From positions 2,790,001-2,854,000 of the forward strand of contig NZ_CP013002.1 in NCBI RefSeq assembly GCF_001414055.1: DNA of 64,000 nt, read 5' to 3'. Position numbers and translations under genes: made by a program. The stretch is from Caulobacter henricii. Its GTDB lineage: Bacteria; Pseudomonadota; Alphaproteobacteria; Caulobacterales; Caulobacteraceae. Below the pieces are notes generated by a model, which made no database searches, was not told the origin of the DNA, and saw only the letters and a list, made by a program, of their open reading frames with translations. Of this stretch, positions 44,089 to 52,949 are shown in pieces; the stretch's first letter is position 1, and the number at the start of each line of letters is the position of its first letter.

Positions 44089-46601
44089 GCGCTCTTTCCT
44101 TCCGCCTCGCCGCCCGCGAGCTACGCTCCGGTGTCCGGGGCTTCGGCATCTTCCTGGCCTGCCTGGCCCTCGGCGTCGCCGCCATCGCGGCCGCCAGCTC
44201 GACCGCAGAGGCCTTCCGTCGGGGCCTCGCCTCCCAGGCGCGGGAAATCCTCGGCGGCGACCTCTCGGCCTCGGTCGAGAACCGGCAGTTCAGCCCGCAG
44301 GAACGCGCCGCCTTCGCCCGGCTCGGCCAGGCCTCCTACACGGCCCGCGTCCGGGTCATGGCCGAGGCGCCTTCCGGTGACCGGCGCCTGGTCGATCTGC
44401 GGGGGGCCGATGCTGCCTATCCCCTGGCAGGCACCGTCGAGCTGGACGGTGCCGGCACCCTCGCCGAGGCCCTGGCCACCCGCGACGGCCTGCCAGGCGC
44501 AGCGGTTGAGCCGGCCCTGCTGGACCGGCTGGGCCTGAAGGTTGGTGACCGCTTCGAGGCCGGTCCCCTGACCCTGGTGGTCCGCGCCGCCATGATCCGA
44601 CAGCCGGACAGCGTGGCCCGCGGCTTCGTCCTGGGTCCCCGGGTCCTGGTCCGTCGGGAGCTGCTGGATCCCACGGGCCTGCTGGCCCCCGGCCTGCCCT
44701 CGAGCCAAAGCGTCCGGATCGCCCTGCCCGCCGGCACCGATCCCGTCGCCGCCGGCAAGGCCCTGAAGAAGCAGTTTGGCGACTCTGGCCTCTATGTTCG
44801 GGACCGTTCGGACGCCGCGCCGGGCGCCCGCAAGCTGATCGACCAGCTTGAATACTTTCTCGGCTTCATCGGCCTGGCCTCGCTGGTCGCCGGCGGCCTG
44901 GGGGTCGCCGGTGCCGTCTCGGCCTATCTGGCGACGCGCGAGCCCTCCATTGCCGTGCTGAAGGCCCTCGGAGCCGAAGGCGACCTGATCCGCAACACCT
45001 ATCTGATCCAGATCGGCCTGCTGGCCAGCCTCGGCGTGCTGATCGGTCTGGTCATTGGCGCGGTTGTGCCCCTGATTCTGGGCCAGATCGCCGGCAGCGC
45101 CCTTCCGGTGCCCGCCCTGTTTGCGGTCTATCCCCTGCCCCTGATCAAGGCCGGAGCCTTCGGCCTGCTGGCCGCCGCAGCCTTCTCCCTGATCCCCCTG
45201 GCCCGGGCCCGGGCCACGCCGCCCTCGGCCCTGTTTCGCCGCGCCCTGGGCGTGCGCGCGCCCTTCGGACTTGAGACGATCGGAGCCGGTGTCAGCGGTC
45301 TGGGCCTCGCCGCCCTGGCCGTCGCCACGGCCCCGACGCCGATCGCCGCCGGGATCATGATCGTCGGGGTTGCCGTCGCCTTCGTCCTTCTCTGGGCCCT
45401 GGGCCTGGCGGCGGCCTGGCTGGCGGGCAAGGTCCGAGGCCTGGCCAGTGGCCCCATCCGCATCGGCCTGGCCAATCTGGCCGGCCCCCGCTCGGCCGCG
45501 CGCACAGCCACCCCGGCCATCGGCCTCGGGGTCGCCCTGCTGGCCTGCGTGGTGCTGATCCAGTCAGCCCTGCTGGCCCAGGTGCGTGAGGTCGCGCCCA
45601 AGAGCGCCCCGGCCATGGTCTTTACCGAGATCCCCGGTGACGAGGTCACCGCCTTCGATGCCGAGGTCGCAAAGGCCACCGGCCCTCTCGATGCCGACCG
45701 CTATCTTCGCATTCCGTTTGCCACCGGCCGGATCATCGCCCTGAAGGGCAAACCCATAGACCTCAAGGCCATCAAGGCGTCCGAGCGCTGGGCCTTCGAC
45801 AACGACATCAGTCTCTCGGTCCTGGACAGCGAGCCCAAGGATTCCGGCCGGGTCGAAGGCCGCTGGTGGCCGGCCGGCTATGCCGGTCCGCCGCAGGTGG
45901 CCATGGAGATCGACCTGGCCCAGGGTGCGGGTCTGAAGGTCGGCGACACCGTGACCCTGTCGGTCCTGGGCCGCGATCTGGAAGCCCGGGTAGCGGTGCT
46001 GCGCAAGGTCGAGTTCGGGGGCTTCGGGCCCAATTTCTCGATCGTGCTCGATCCGAAGAGCCTGGAAGGCGCGGTGCTGCGCAATATCGCCATCGCCAAG
46101 ATGGACCGCCCCGCCGAGGCCCGGCTGACCCGGGCCCTTGGCCGGACCTTTCCGACCGTCAATGTCATCAGCGTGCGCGAGCAGCTGGAAGCCGCCGCCG
46201 GACTGTTCGACCGTCTGGCCCTGGCCATTCGCGGCGCGGCCGCCGTTGCGGGCCTCGCCGGCCTGCTGGTCCTGGCCGGAGCCATAGCCGCCGGGGCCCG
46301 CGCCCGGGCGCGCGAGGCGGCCACCCTCAAGGTGCTGGGCGGTACGCGCGCTCAGATCCTGTCGGCCTATGTCATCGAGTACGGCGCCGTCGGCCTGATC
46401 GCGGGAGCGGCCGGGGTTCTCCTGGGCCTGGCCGCGGCCTGGCCGGTGGTCGTGCTGGTGTTCAAGGCCCAGTGGAGCATCGACTGGGCGGGCGTCATGA
46501 TCCTGCTGGGCGGAGCCGCCGGCCTGTCGGCGGTCGGCGGCCTGCTGGCAGCGGCCCAGGCCCTGTCTCGGCGACCGGCACCGGTGCTACGGGCGGACTG
46601 A
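44085..46601 (+). CDS. ABC transporter permease with FtsX domains (YbbP-like)
   Basis: The 838-residue protein has one N-terminal membrane helix (GFGIFLACLALGVAAIAAASS), a large periplasmic region, and clusters of helices that form two FtsX/MacB-like core domains (for example FIGLASLVAGGLGVAGAVSAYLA, VLKALGAEGDLI and the repeat AATLKVLGGTRAQILSAYVIE). With the ATPase it probably acts by mechanotransmission on lipoproteins or acyl lipids in the periplasm, in keeping with the neighbouring TesA-like esterase. No substrate is established. Confidence 0.9.
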   Translation: MSALSFRLAARELRSGVRGFGIFLACLALGVAAIAAASSTAEAFRRGLASQAREILGGDLSASVENRQFSPQERAAFARLGQASYTARVRVMAEAPSGDRRLVDLRGADAAYPLAGTVELDGAGTLAEALATRDGLPGAAVEPALLDRLGLKVGDRFEAGPLTLVVRAAMIRQPDSVARGFVLGPRVLVRRELLDPTGLLAPGLPSSQSVRIALPAGTDPVAAGKALKKQFGDSGLYVRDRSDAAPGARKLIDQLEYFLGFIGLASLVAGGLGVAGAVSAYLATREPSIAVLKALGAEGDLIRNTYLIQIGLLASLGVLIGLVIGAVVPLILGQIAGSALPVPALFAVYPLPLIKAGAFGLLAAAAFSLIPLARARATPPSALFRRALGVRAPFGLETIGAGVSGLGLAALAVATAPTPIAAGIMIVGVAVAFVLLWALGLAAAWLAGKVRGLASGPIRIGLANLAGPRSAARTATPAIGLGVALLACVVLIQSALLAQVREVAPKSAPAMVFTEIPGDEVTAFDAEVAKATGPLDADRYLRIPFATGRIIALKGKPIDLKAIKASERWAFDNDISLSVLDSEPKDSGRVEGRWWPAGYAGPPQVAMEIDLAQGAGLKVGDTVTLSVLGRDLEARVAVLRKVEFGGFGPNFSIVLDPKSLEGAVLRNIAIAKMDRPAEARLTRALGRTFPTVNVISVREQLEAAAGLFDRLALAIRGAAAVAGLAGLLVLAGAIAAGARARAREAATLKVLGGTRAQILSAYVIEYGAVGLIAGAAGVLLGLAAAWPVVVLVFKAQWSIDWAGVMILLGGAAGLSAVGGLLAAAQALSRRPAPVLRAD

Positions 46602-46713
46602 CGCTGGGGAAGCTCGACGTCGCTCGGCAATAGGCTAGCGTTGCGATTGGACCGGTCCGCCAGAGAACGCGGAACGCCTTGGCGCGTTACTGCCGGGTCC
46701 CAGGGAGAACATC

Positions 46714-48036
46714 ATGCCGAGCCTTCGCCGCCCCGCCGCCCTCACGATCCTCGCTTTGACGGCCCTGGCCGGCTGCAGCCAAGGCGAGTCTCCGTCGGCG
46801 ACCGGCGGCTATGGCCCCAACCCGGTCCTGCCCGCACCGACCAAGACCCTGCTTCCGACCGTCAAGGTGTCGCCGGTCAACCGCTGGGCGGAGGGCGCAA
46901 AGCCCGTGGCCCTGCCCGGCTTCAAGGTTCAGGCCTTCGCGGCGGGTCTGGACCATCCGCGCTGGCTGCTGGTGCTGCCCAATGGCGATGTGCTGGTCGC
47001 CGAAACCAATGGTCCGCCCAAGGAAAAGAAGAAGGGCTTCGACATCCGGGCCTGGGCCGAACAGCAGATCATGGGCAAGGCCGGGGCCAAGACGCCCAGC
47101 GCCAACCGCATCTCCCTGCTGCGCGATGCCGACGGCGACGGCGTGGCCGAGCTCAAGACCCCGTTCCTCACCGGCCTGAATTCGCCCTTCGGCATGGCCC
47201 TGGTCGGCGACACGCTCTATGTGGCCAATACCGACGCCGTGGTCGCCTTCCCCTATGTGGCGGGCGCGACGAGCATCGCCGCTCCGGCGCGCAAGATCGC
47301 CGATCTGCCGGCCGGCCCGATCAATCACCACTGGACCAAGAGCCTGATCGCCAGTCCGGACGGAACCAAGCTCTATGCGGGCGTCGGCTCCAACAGCAAT
47401 GTCGGCGAGAACGGCATGGCGGCCGAGGAGCGCCGCGCGGGAATCCTTGAGGTCGATATCGCCACCGGCGCCAGCCGCGTCTTCGCCTCGGGCATCCGCA
47501 ACCCTGTTGGCATGGGCTGGAACCCGATTACCGGCGCACTGTGGACCTCCGTCAATGAGCGCGACGAGATCGGCAACGACCTGGTTCCCGACTACATGAC
47601 CTCGGTCAAGGACGGCGGATTCTATGGCTGGCCCTACAGCTATTTCGGCCAGACGGTGGATGCGCGGGTCAAGCCGCCGCGGCCGGACCTGGTCGCCGAG
47701 GCCATCAAGCCCGACTACGCCCTGGGGTCCCACACGGCCTCGCTGGGCCTGACCTTCTATGAGGGCGCAGCCTTCCCCGAGCGTTACCGCAACGGCGTCT
47801 TCATCGGCCAGCACGGCTCGTGGAACCGCATTCCGCAGTCCGGCTACAAGGTGGTGTTCATCCCGTTCGCCGGCGGCAAGCCTGCCGGTGAAACCGAGGA
47901 TTTCCTGACCGGATTCCTAAACGCCAAGGGCGAGGCCCAGGGCCGCCCCGTGGGCGTCGTCGTCGACCGGGTCGGGGCCCTGCTGGTAGCCGACGATGTG
48001 GGTAATGTCATCTGGCGGGTCAGCGCGGCGCGCTGA
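46714..48036 (+). CDS. Sorbosone dehydrogenase-like PQQ-type beta-propeller lipoprotein
   Basis: The 440-residue protein has a lipoprotein signal (LTILALTALAGC, C21). Its propeller repeats are of the sorbosone/soluble glucose dehydrogenase family: LDHPRWLLVLPNGDVLVAET, LNSPFGMALVGDTLYVANTD, ASGIRNPVGMGWNPITGALW, GGFYGWPYSYFGQT, FIGQHGSWNR. It would oxidise a sugar or alcohol in the periplasm using PQQ. The enzyme is monocistronic and lies just before the carotenoid-oxygenase gene, 53 bp apart, so joint expression is possible but unproven. Confidence 0.88.
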   Translation: MPSLRRPAALTILALTALAGCSQGESPSATGGYGPNPVLPAPTKTLLPTVKVSPVNRWAEGAKPVALPGFKVQAFAAGLDHPRWLLVLPNGDVLVAETNGPPKEKKKGFDIRAWAEQQIMGKAGAKTPSANRISLLRDADGDGVAELKTPFLTGLNSPFGMALVGDTLYVANTDAVVAFPYVAGATSIAAPARKIADLPAGPINHHWTKSLIASPDGTKLYAGVGSNSNVGENGMAAEERRAGILEVDIATGASRVFASGIRNPVGMGWNPITGALWTSVNERDEIGNDLVPDYMTSVKDGGFYGWPYSYFGQTVDARVKPPRPDLVAEAIKPDYALGSHTASLGLTFYEGAAFPERYRNGVFIGQHGSWNRIPQSGYKVVFIPFAGGKPAGETEDFLTGFLNAKGEAQGRPVGVVVDRVGALLVADDVGNVIWRVSAAR

Positions 48037-48089
48037 TCCAGACTTACTTGCACAACGAGACTGACGGGCGGTAGGATGGCGGGTCTCCC

Positions 48090-49559
48090 ATGAGGTCCGC
48101 CATGAAGATCGAACGCCTGCCGCCCGTCCGCACCTCGCTCGGCCACACCAACCACCCCTATATGACCGGGGCCTGGACGCCGCAGCACGAGGAGGTCAAT
48201 GCCTGGGACCTGAAGGTTCTGGAGGGCGCGATCCCGACCGATATCGACGGCGTCTATCTTCGCAACACGGAAAATCCCGTGCACGCGCCCCTGGGCCGCT
48301 ACCACCCCTTCGACGGGGACGGCATGGTCCACCAGATCGAATTCCGCGATGGCCAGGCGACCTATCGCAACCGCTTCATCCGCACCCGCGGCTTTGAGGC
48401 GGAGCAGGAAGCCGGCGAGAGCCTGTGGGGCGGACTGGCCGATGGACCGGGCACCTCAAAGCGTCCCGGCTTCGGGGCGCATGGCAGCCTGAAGGACACC
48501 GGAAGCACCGACATCGTCGTGCATGGCGGCGAGGCCATTGCCACCTTCTACCAGTGCGGCGAAGCCTATCGGCTGGATCCCCTGACCCTGGAAAATCTCG
48601 GCGTCGCCGCCTGGGCCCCGCTGGACGGCGTCTCGGCCCATCCCAAGGTCGACGAGGCCACCGGCGAGCTATTGTTCTTCAACTATTCCAAGCACGCCCC
48701 CTACATGCACTACGGCGTGGTCGACGCCTCGGGCAAGCGCACCACCTATCAGGCCATCGATCTGCCGGGCCCGCGCCTGCCGCACGACATGGCCTTCACC
48801 AAGAACTATTCGATCCTCAACGACCTGCCCGTGTTCTGGGATCAGAACCTCTTGGAGCGCGACATCCACGCCGTGCGCCTGCACAAGGGCGTGCCCTCCC
48901 GGTTCGGGATCGTGCCGCGTCACGGCGGGCCGGTGCAGTGGTTCGAGGCCGCGCCGACCTATGTGCTGCACTGGCTCAATGCCTATGAGGACGGCGACGA
49001 GATCGTCCTCGACGGCTATTTTCAGGAAAACCCGACGCCGCGCCCGCTGGAGGACGCCCCCGACGGCCACGGCCATCTGATGGCCTATCTGGACGAGCAC
49101 AGCTTCCGGCCCAAGCTGCACCGCTGGCGCTTCAACCTGAAGACCGGCGAGACCACCGAGGGCCATCTGGACGAGCGCATCCTCGAGTTCGGGATGTTCA
49201 ACCAGCAATATGCCGGCAAGCCCTATCGCTATGCCTATTCGACCACCGCCAAGCCCGGCTGGTTCCTGTTCAACGGCTTCGTCAAGCACGACCTGGAAAC
49301 CGGCGAGAGCTGGTCGATCCAGCTGCCTGAAGGCCGCTATGCCAGCGAGGCCCCCTTCGCCCCGCGCGTGGGAGCCGTGGACGAGGACGACGGCTATCTG
49401 GTCAGCTTCATCATCGACGAGAACCAGGGCACTTCCGAGTGCGTGCTGGTCGACGCCAAGCGCTTCGAGGTGGTTTGCCGCATCGCCCTGCCCCACAAGC
49501 TGAGCAGCGGGACGCATAGCGTCTGGGCGGGGCGGGACCTTCTTAAGCCTCTCCCATAG
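48090..49559 (+). CDS. Carotenoid/lignostilbene cleavage oxygenase family enzyme
   Basis: The 489-residue protein (ATG 48090; ATG 48102 also possible) has a seven-bladed propeller with four iron-binding His: H184 (SAHPKVD), H232 (LPHDMAFTKNY), H294 (VLHWLNAYE) and H476 (SGTHSVWAG). Bacterial relatives cleave stilbenes, or side chains of phenylpropenes such as isoeugenol, rather than carotenoids. No carotenoid genes are nearby, so a lignin-type phenolic substrate is more likely. The last codons (LLKPLP) and the TAG stop come from a palindromic intergenic repeat, which has replaced the natural C terminus without harming the catalytic His. Confidence 0.9.
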   Translation: MRSAMKIERLPPVRTSLGHTNHPYMTGAWTPQHEEVNAWDLKVLEGAIPTDIDGVYLRNTENPVHAPLGRYHPFDGDGMVHQIEFRDGQATYRNRFIRTRGFEAEQEAGESLWGGLADGPGTSKRPGFGAHGSLKDTGSTDIVVHGGEAIATFYQCGEAYRLDPLTLENLGVAAWAPLDGVSAHPKVDEATGELLFFNYSKHAPYMHYGVVDASGKRTTYQAIDLPGPRLPHDMAFTKNYSILNDLPVFWDQNLLERDIHAVRLHKGVPSRFGIVPRHGGPVQWFEAAPTYVLHWLNAYEDGDEIVLDGYFQENPTPRPLEDAPDGHGHLMAYLDEHSFRPKLHRWRFNLKTGETTEGHLDERILEFGMFNQQYAGKPYRYAYSTTAKPGWFLFNGFVKHDLETGESWSIQLPEGRYASEAPFAPRVGAVDEDDGYLVSFIIDENQGTSECVLVDAKRFEVVCRIALPHKLSSGTHSVWAGRDLLKPLP

Positions 49560-49700
49560 GGAGAGGAGGGACCCGCCGCAACGCGGTGGGAGGTGAGGGG
49601 TTACACCGTCAACCGGTGTGCCGGCACGCCGTCGACCGCCTTAACCCCTCATCCTCCCACGCCTTTGGCGCGGGCCCCTCCTTCTCCCTCCGGGAGAAGG
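49542..49700. repeat. Palindromic intergenic repeat, about 155 bp
   Basis: The arms are related by inversion: CTCTCCCATAGGGAGAGGA... and GGTGGGAGGTGAGGGGTTA on the left, TAACCCCTCATCCTCCCACG and TCTCCCTCCGGGAGAAGG on the right, with an inner TACACCG/CGGTGT stem. It fills the whole space between the converging oxygenase and DUF1295 genes and supplies the stop codon of the former. Confidence 0.8.
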
Positions 49701-49701
49701 T

Positions 49702-50490
49702 TCAGGTCTTCGGAAACCACGGCACGAAGCCCGAGGTCCGCTGCACATAGGCCTCGTAGTCCGGACGCTTGCGGCGCATGCGGCCCTCGACGGTGGGCAC
49801 GCCGCTCCACTTGGTCAGCAGGAAGGTCATCAGGATCGGAGCCGGCAGGGTCCAGGCACCGAGGCCCGTCCCGGCGGCGATCAGATACAGACCCCACCAG
49901 ACGCAGGCGTCGCCGAAATAGTTGGGGTGGCGAGTATAGCGCCACAGGCCCTTGTCCATCACCTTGCCGGCGTTTTCCGGCCTGGCCTTGAAGGCCGTCA
50001 GCTGGGCATCGCCGATGGTCTCGAACAGAATACCGACCACCGCAATGGCGGTACCGACATAGGCTAGGGTACCCAGCGGCGCGGCCGAGCCGTGGCCCAG
50101 CTGGACCGGCAGGGCGATCACGAACTGCAGGGCATATTGCAGGGCAAAGACCAGCAGCAGGGACGCCTTGGCGAAGCTCCATTTCCGCTCGCTCTCCGCC
50201 AGGGCCATCATGGTCACATAGCGGCGGTCCGGCCCGTTCTTGCGCCAGCGCCACAGCAGATAGCCGCCCAGTCGAAGCGCCCAGACGGCGCAGAGGACCA
50301 GCAGCAGGGTGCCGTGCGGCGTCGGCCCCATCTGCAGCCACGAGGTCAGGGCGATCAGGCCCATGCCCAGGCCCCACCAGCTGTCGACGAAGCTCACATC
50401 CTTCAGCCTCAGGCCGATCAGCCACAGCACGAAGAAGGCGGCGGCCGAAACGGCGGCATTGACGGCCAGGAGTTGGAGCAGAGATGTCAT
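49702..50490 (-). CDS. DUF1295 membrane protein (steroid 5-alpha-reductase-like)
   Basis: From ATG 50490 (MTSLLQLLAVNAAVSAAAFF) the protein has 262 residues and about six or seven membrane segments. The DUF1295/reductase core is FVDSWWGLGMGLIALTSWLQ, RNGPDRRY-like WRKNGPDRRYVTMM, and the conserved C-terminal GLWRYTRHPNYFGDACVWWG with TVEGRMRRKRPDYEAYVQRT. It resembles ergosterol/steroid reductases and NnrU-like proteins but has no assigned substrate. Both ends border palindromic repeats. An upstream start at 50610 would run through one of those repeats and is rejected. Confidence 0.87.
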   Translation of the reverse strand: MTSLLQLLAVNAAVSAAAFFVLWLIGLRLKDVSFVDSWWGLGMGLIALTSWLQMGPTPHGTLLLVLCAVWALRLGGYLLWRWRKNGPDRRYVTMMALAESERKWSFAKASLLLVFALQYALQFVIALPVQLGHGSAAPLGTLAYVGTAIAVVGILFETIGDAQLTAFKARPENAGKVMDKGLWRYTRHPNYFGDACVWWGLYLIAAGTGLGAWTLPAPILMTFLLTKWSGVPTVEGRMRRKRPDYEAYVQRTSGFVPWFPKT

Positions 50491-50510
50491 TGTCGTCCTG
50501 ATAAAATAGA

Positions 50511-50630
50511 TGCTCCCCCTCAGGGGGAGCTGTCGCGGAGCGTCTGAAGGGGCCAACGCGACCGACCTCCAGCTTGCCCCCTCCGTCGGCTTCGCCGACA
50601 CCTCCCCCAAGAGGGGGAGGAGCTTCCGTT
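50511..50630. repeat. Palindromic intergenic repeat of the CTCCCCCTCAGGGGGAG type
   Basis: It consists of GCTCCCCCTCAGGGGGAGC (self-complementary) followed by more repeat sequence and the inverted counterpart CCGTCGGCTTCGCCGACACC and CTCCCCCAAGAGGGGGAGGAGC. This family of repeats is common between alphaproteobacterial genes. It lies between thiolase and DUF1295 genes on the same strand. Confidence 0.8.
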
Positions 50631-50634
50631 CGAC

Positions 50635-51879
50635 CTATAGCCCCACGACCAAACTCACCGTCGTTGTGGTGGATCCACCGATGTTCAGGGTCTGCACCGT
50701 CCTGGCCCCGTCCACCTGATAGTCGCCGGCCTTACCGGTGACCTGCTTGAAGGCGTCGAGGGCCATGCGCACGCCCGTGGCGCCGACGGGATGGCCCGCC
50801 CCGATCAGGCCGCCGGACGGATTGATCGGCAGCCGGCCGCCATGGGCGATGTCGCCGGCCTCGATGGCCTTCCAGCTTTCGCCCGGCGCGGTCAGGCCCA
50901 GATGGTCGATGGCCATGTATTCGGTGGCGGTGAAGCAGTCATGGGTCTCGACCGCGTCGATGCCTGACACGTCGTCGGCGATCCCGGCCCTGGCGCGGGC
51001 ATCAAGGATGGCGCGGCGCACCTGCGGGAAGACATAGGGCTCATGGCGGCTGTTTTCGATCTTGCGGGCATAGCTGATCGGGGCCGAGCGATGACCCCAG
51101 CCCTTGATCCGCGGAAGGCTCTCCAGCGCGATCCCGCGCTTGTCGGCATAGGCCCTGGCGCGTTCGGCCGAGGCCAGGAACACCACCGCTGTGCCATCCG
51201 TGACCTGGCCGCAGTCCTGCTTGCGAGTACGCCCCTCAACCACCGGATTGGTCTCGTCGTTCTCGGTAAAGGCCTCGGAGCCGAACCGCCAGTCGCGGGT
51301 CTGGGCGTTGGGGTTGCGGCGGCCATTGGCGAAATTGATCTCCGAGATCGCCATCAGGTGCTCGTACTTCAGGCCGTAGCGACGGTCATACTCGTCGGCG
51401 AGGTCGGAAAAGGCCCGGGGCCACAGGAAGCGGGCGTCCTGGAACTCGTGGCCGGCCCAGGCGGCGCTGCCCAGATTCTCGGCGGCCTTCTGACCAGGCA
51501 CATTGCGCATCTGCTCGATGCCCACGACGCAGGCCAGGTCGTAGCGGCCCGCCTCGATCTCGGCGGTCGCCGCCAGGATGGCCACACTGCCCGAGGCGCA
51601 GGCCGCTTCATGGCGGGCGGTCGGCAGACCGTCAAAGGCCGGATGCACCTGACCGAACATGCCGCCCAGAAGACCCTGCCCCGCGAACAGCTCACCGGCG
51701 AAATTGCCGACATGGCCGGTTTCGATCTCTTCAGGATCCAGTTGCGCGGCGTCCAGACCCTCGCCGACCGCCTCGGCAAAGGCATCGACCAGTTCACGGC
51801 CCTGGCGGCTCCAATTGGCTGAGAAATCGCTCTGCCATCCGCCCAATAGATAGACCAAGGCCGCCTCCCGAGCCGTCAC
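50635..51879 (-). CDS. SCP2-type thiolase / acetyl-CoA acetyltransferase family
   Basis: The 414-residue thiolase has nucleophile C94 in HEAACASGSVAILAA, the SCP2-thiolase signature THDCFTATEY, and the GAGHPVGATG His (H363). The usual second CxG Cys near the C terminus is replaced by NIGGST, as in SCP2-like members. It would split or condense acyl-CoA chains in fatty-acid or sterol side-chain type degradation. It is divergent from the double-HxlR regulator, only about 40 bp from its start, so that regulator is a good candidate for its control. Confidence 0.9.
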   Translation of the reverse strand: MTAREAALVYLLGGWQSDFSANWSRQGRELVDAFAEAVGEGLDAAQLDPEEIETGHVGNFAGELFAGQGLLGGMFGQVHPAFDGLPTARHEAACASGSVAILAATAEIEAGRYDLACVVGIEQMRNVPGQKAAENLGSAAWAGHEFQDARFLWPRAFSDLADEYDRRYGLKYEHLMAISEINFANGRRNPNAQTRDWRFGSEAFTENDETNPVVEGRTRKQDCGQVTDGTAVVFLASAERARAYADKRGIALESLPRIKGWGHRSAPISYARKIENSRHEPYVFPQVRRAILDARARAGIADDVSGIDAVETHDCFTATEYMAIDHLGLTAPGESWKAIEAGDIAHGGRLPINPSGGLIGAGHPVGATGVRMALDAFKQVTGKAGDYQVDGARTVQTLNIGGSTTTTVSLVVGL

Positions 51880-51917
51880 CAGTCAGTCTGACTATACAAG
51901 CGACCTTCCCTGAGTCC

Positions 51918-52931
51918 ATGGCCGGCGTTGACAGTTCGATGCGGGGCAGCGCACCAAGCCGCATGGTCCAGACTGCGACAGTCGCCTCCGCGACGCCGAC
52001 CCTCGTGCGAAACAGTTCGGCCGCGCGGGCCCTGAACCTGATCGGCGACCGCTGGACCCTGCTGGTGCTCTATGCGGCCTTCAACGGCGTCAACCGCTTT
52101 GACGGTTTCATCGCCATGACCGGAATGGCTCGCTCCCTGCTGGTCGACCGCCTGGGTCGGCTTGAGGCGGCAGGCATTCTGGAACGACGCCCCTACCAGA
52201 CCCGCCCCTTACGGCACGAGTACCATCTGACCGCCATGGGCCTGGACCTCTATGACTCGGCCCTGATGCTGCTCGGCTGGGAGATGCGCTGGCGGCTGGA
52301 CCCCGACTGCCCCTCCCACCAGATTGTTCACAGCCCGTGTGGACAGGCGCTTCGACCGGTCCTGGTCTGCCAGGCCTGCGCCGCCCCGGTGAAGGTGCGG
52401 GACATCAGCCTGCAGCCCGGTCCCGGTGCCGGCGTCGAGCCGGCCCCGCGTGCCCGCCATTCGCGCCGGGCCAGCGATATCCCGGGCTCGGATGGTGTCG
52501 GCGGCGTCCCCTTCCATCCGATGCTCGAGCGGTCGATCGAGGTGCTGGGCGACCGCTGGACCGCCCATCTGGTGGCGGCCAGCTTCTATGGCCTGACCCG
52601 CTTCAAGGACATCCAGGCCGAACTGAAGGTGGCCAGCAATATTCTCACCGACCGGCTGTCGCGCCTGGTCGAGCGCGGCATGCTCGAAAAGCGGCTCTAC
52701 CAGACCCGGCCCGACCGCTGGGAATACAGGCTGACCCGTGAGGGCCGGGACTTCTTCCCCCTGATTGCCGCCCTGATGGCCTGGGGCGATCGCTGGCTCT
52801 CGGGCGAGGCCGGCCCGCCGGAAATCCTGACCCATGCCTGCGGGGCCAGGCTGGTTCCGACGGTGCGCTGCAACGCCTGCGACGGTGCCGTCAGCGTCAG
52901 AACCACGACCCTGTCCGCCCCAACCGCCTGA
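51918..52931 (+). CDS. Tandem double HxlR-type transcriptional regulator with paired zinc-ribbon motifs
   Basis: The 337-residue protein holds two complete HxlR winged-helix domains in a row. Domain one is about 33-125 (ALNLIGDRWTLLVLYAAFNG; RSLLVDRLGRLEAAGILERR). Domain two is about 200-292 (SIEVLGDRWTAHLVAASFYG; NILTDRLSRLVERGMLEKRL). Each is followed by a possible zinc ligand set: H138/C141...C151/C154 and H306/C308...C318/C321. Normal HxlR proteins are about 110-150 residues and act as dimers, so this one is a natural single-chain dimer. It is divergent from the thiolase gene. Starts at 51918 or 51963 are both possible. Confidence 0.85.
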   Translation: MAGVDSSMRGSAPSRMVQTATVASATPTLVRNSSAARALNLIGDRWTLLVLYAAFNGVNRFDGFIAMTGMARSLLVDRLGRLEAAGILERRPYQTRPLRHEYHLTAMGLDLYDSALMLLGWEMRWRLDPDCPSHQIVHSPCGQALRPVLVCQACAAPVKVRDISLQPGPGAGVEPAPRARHSRRASDIPGSDGVGGVPFHPMLERSIEVLGDRWTAHLVAASFYGLTRFKDIQAELKVASNILTDRLSRLVERGMLEKRLYQTRPDRWEYRLTREGRDFFPLIAALMAWGDRWLSGEAGPPEILTHACGARLVPTVRCNACDGAVSVRTTTLSAPTA

Positions 52932-52949
52932 CGAAGCGGCCGTTCAGCA

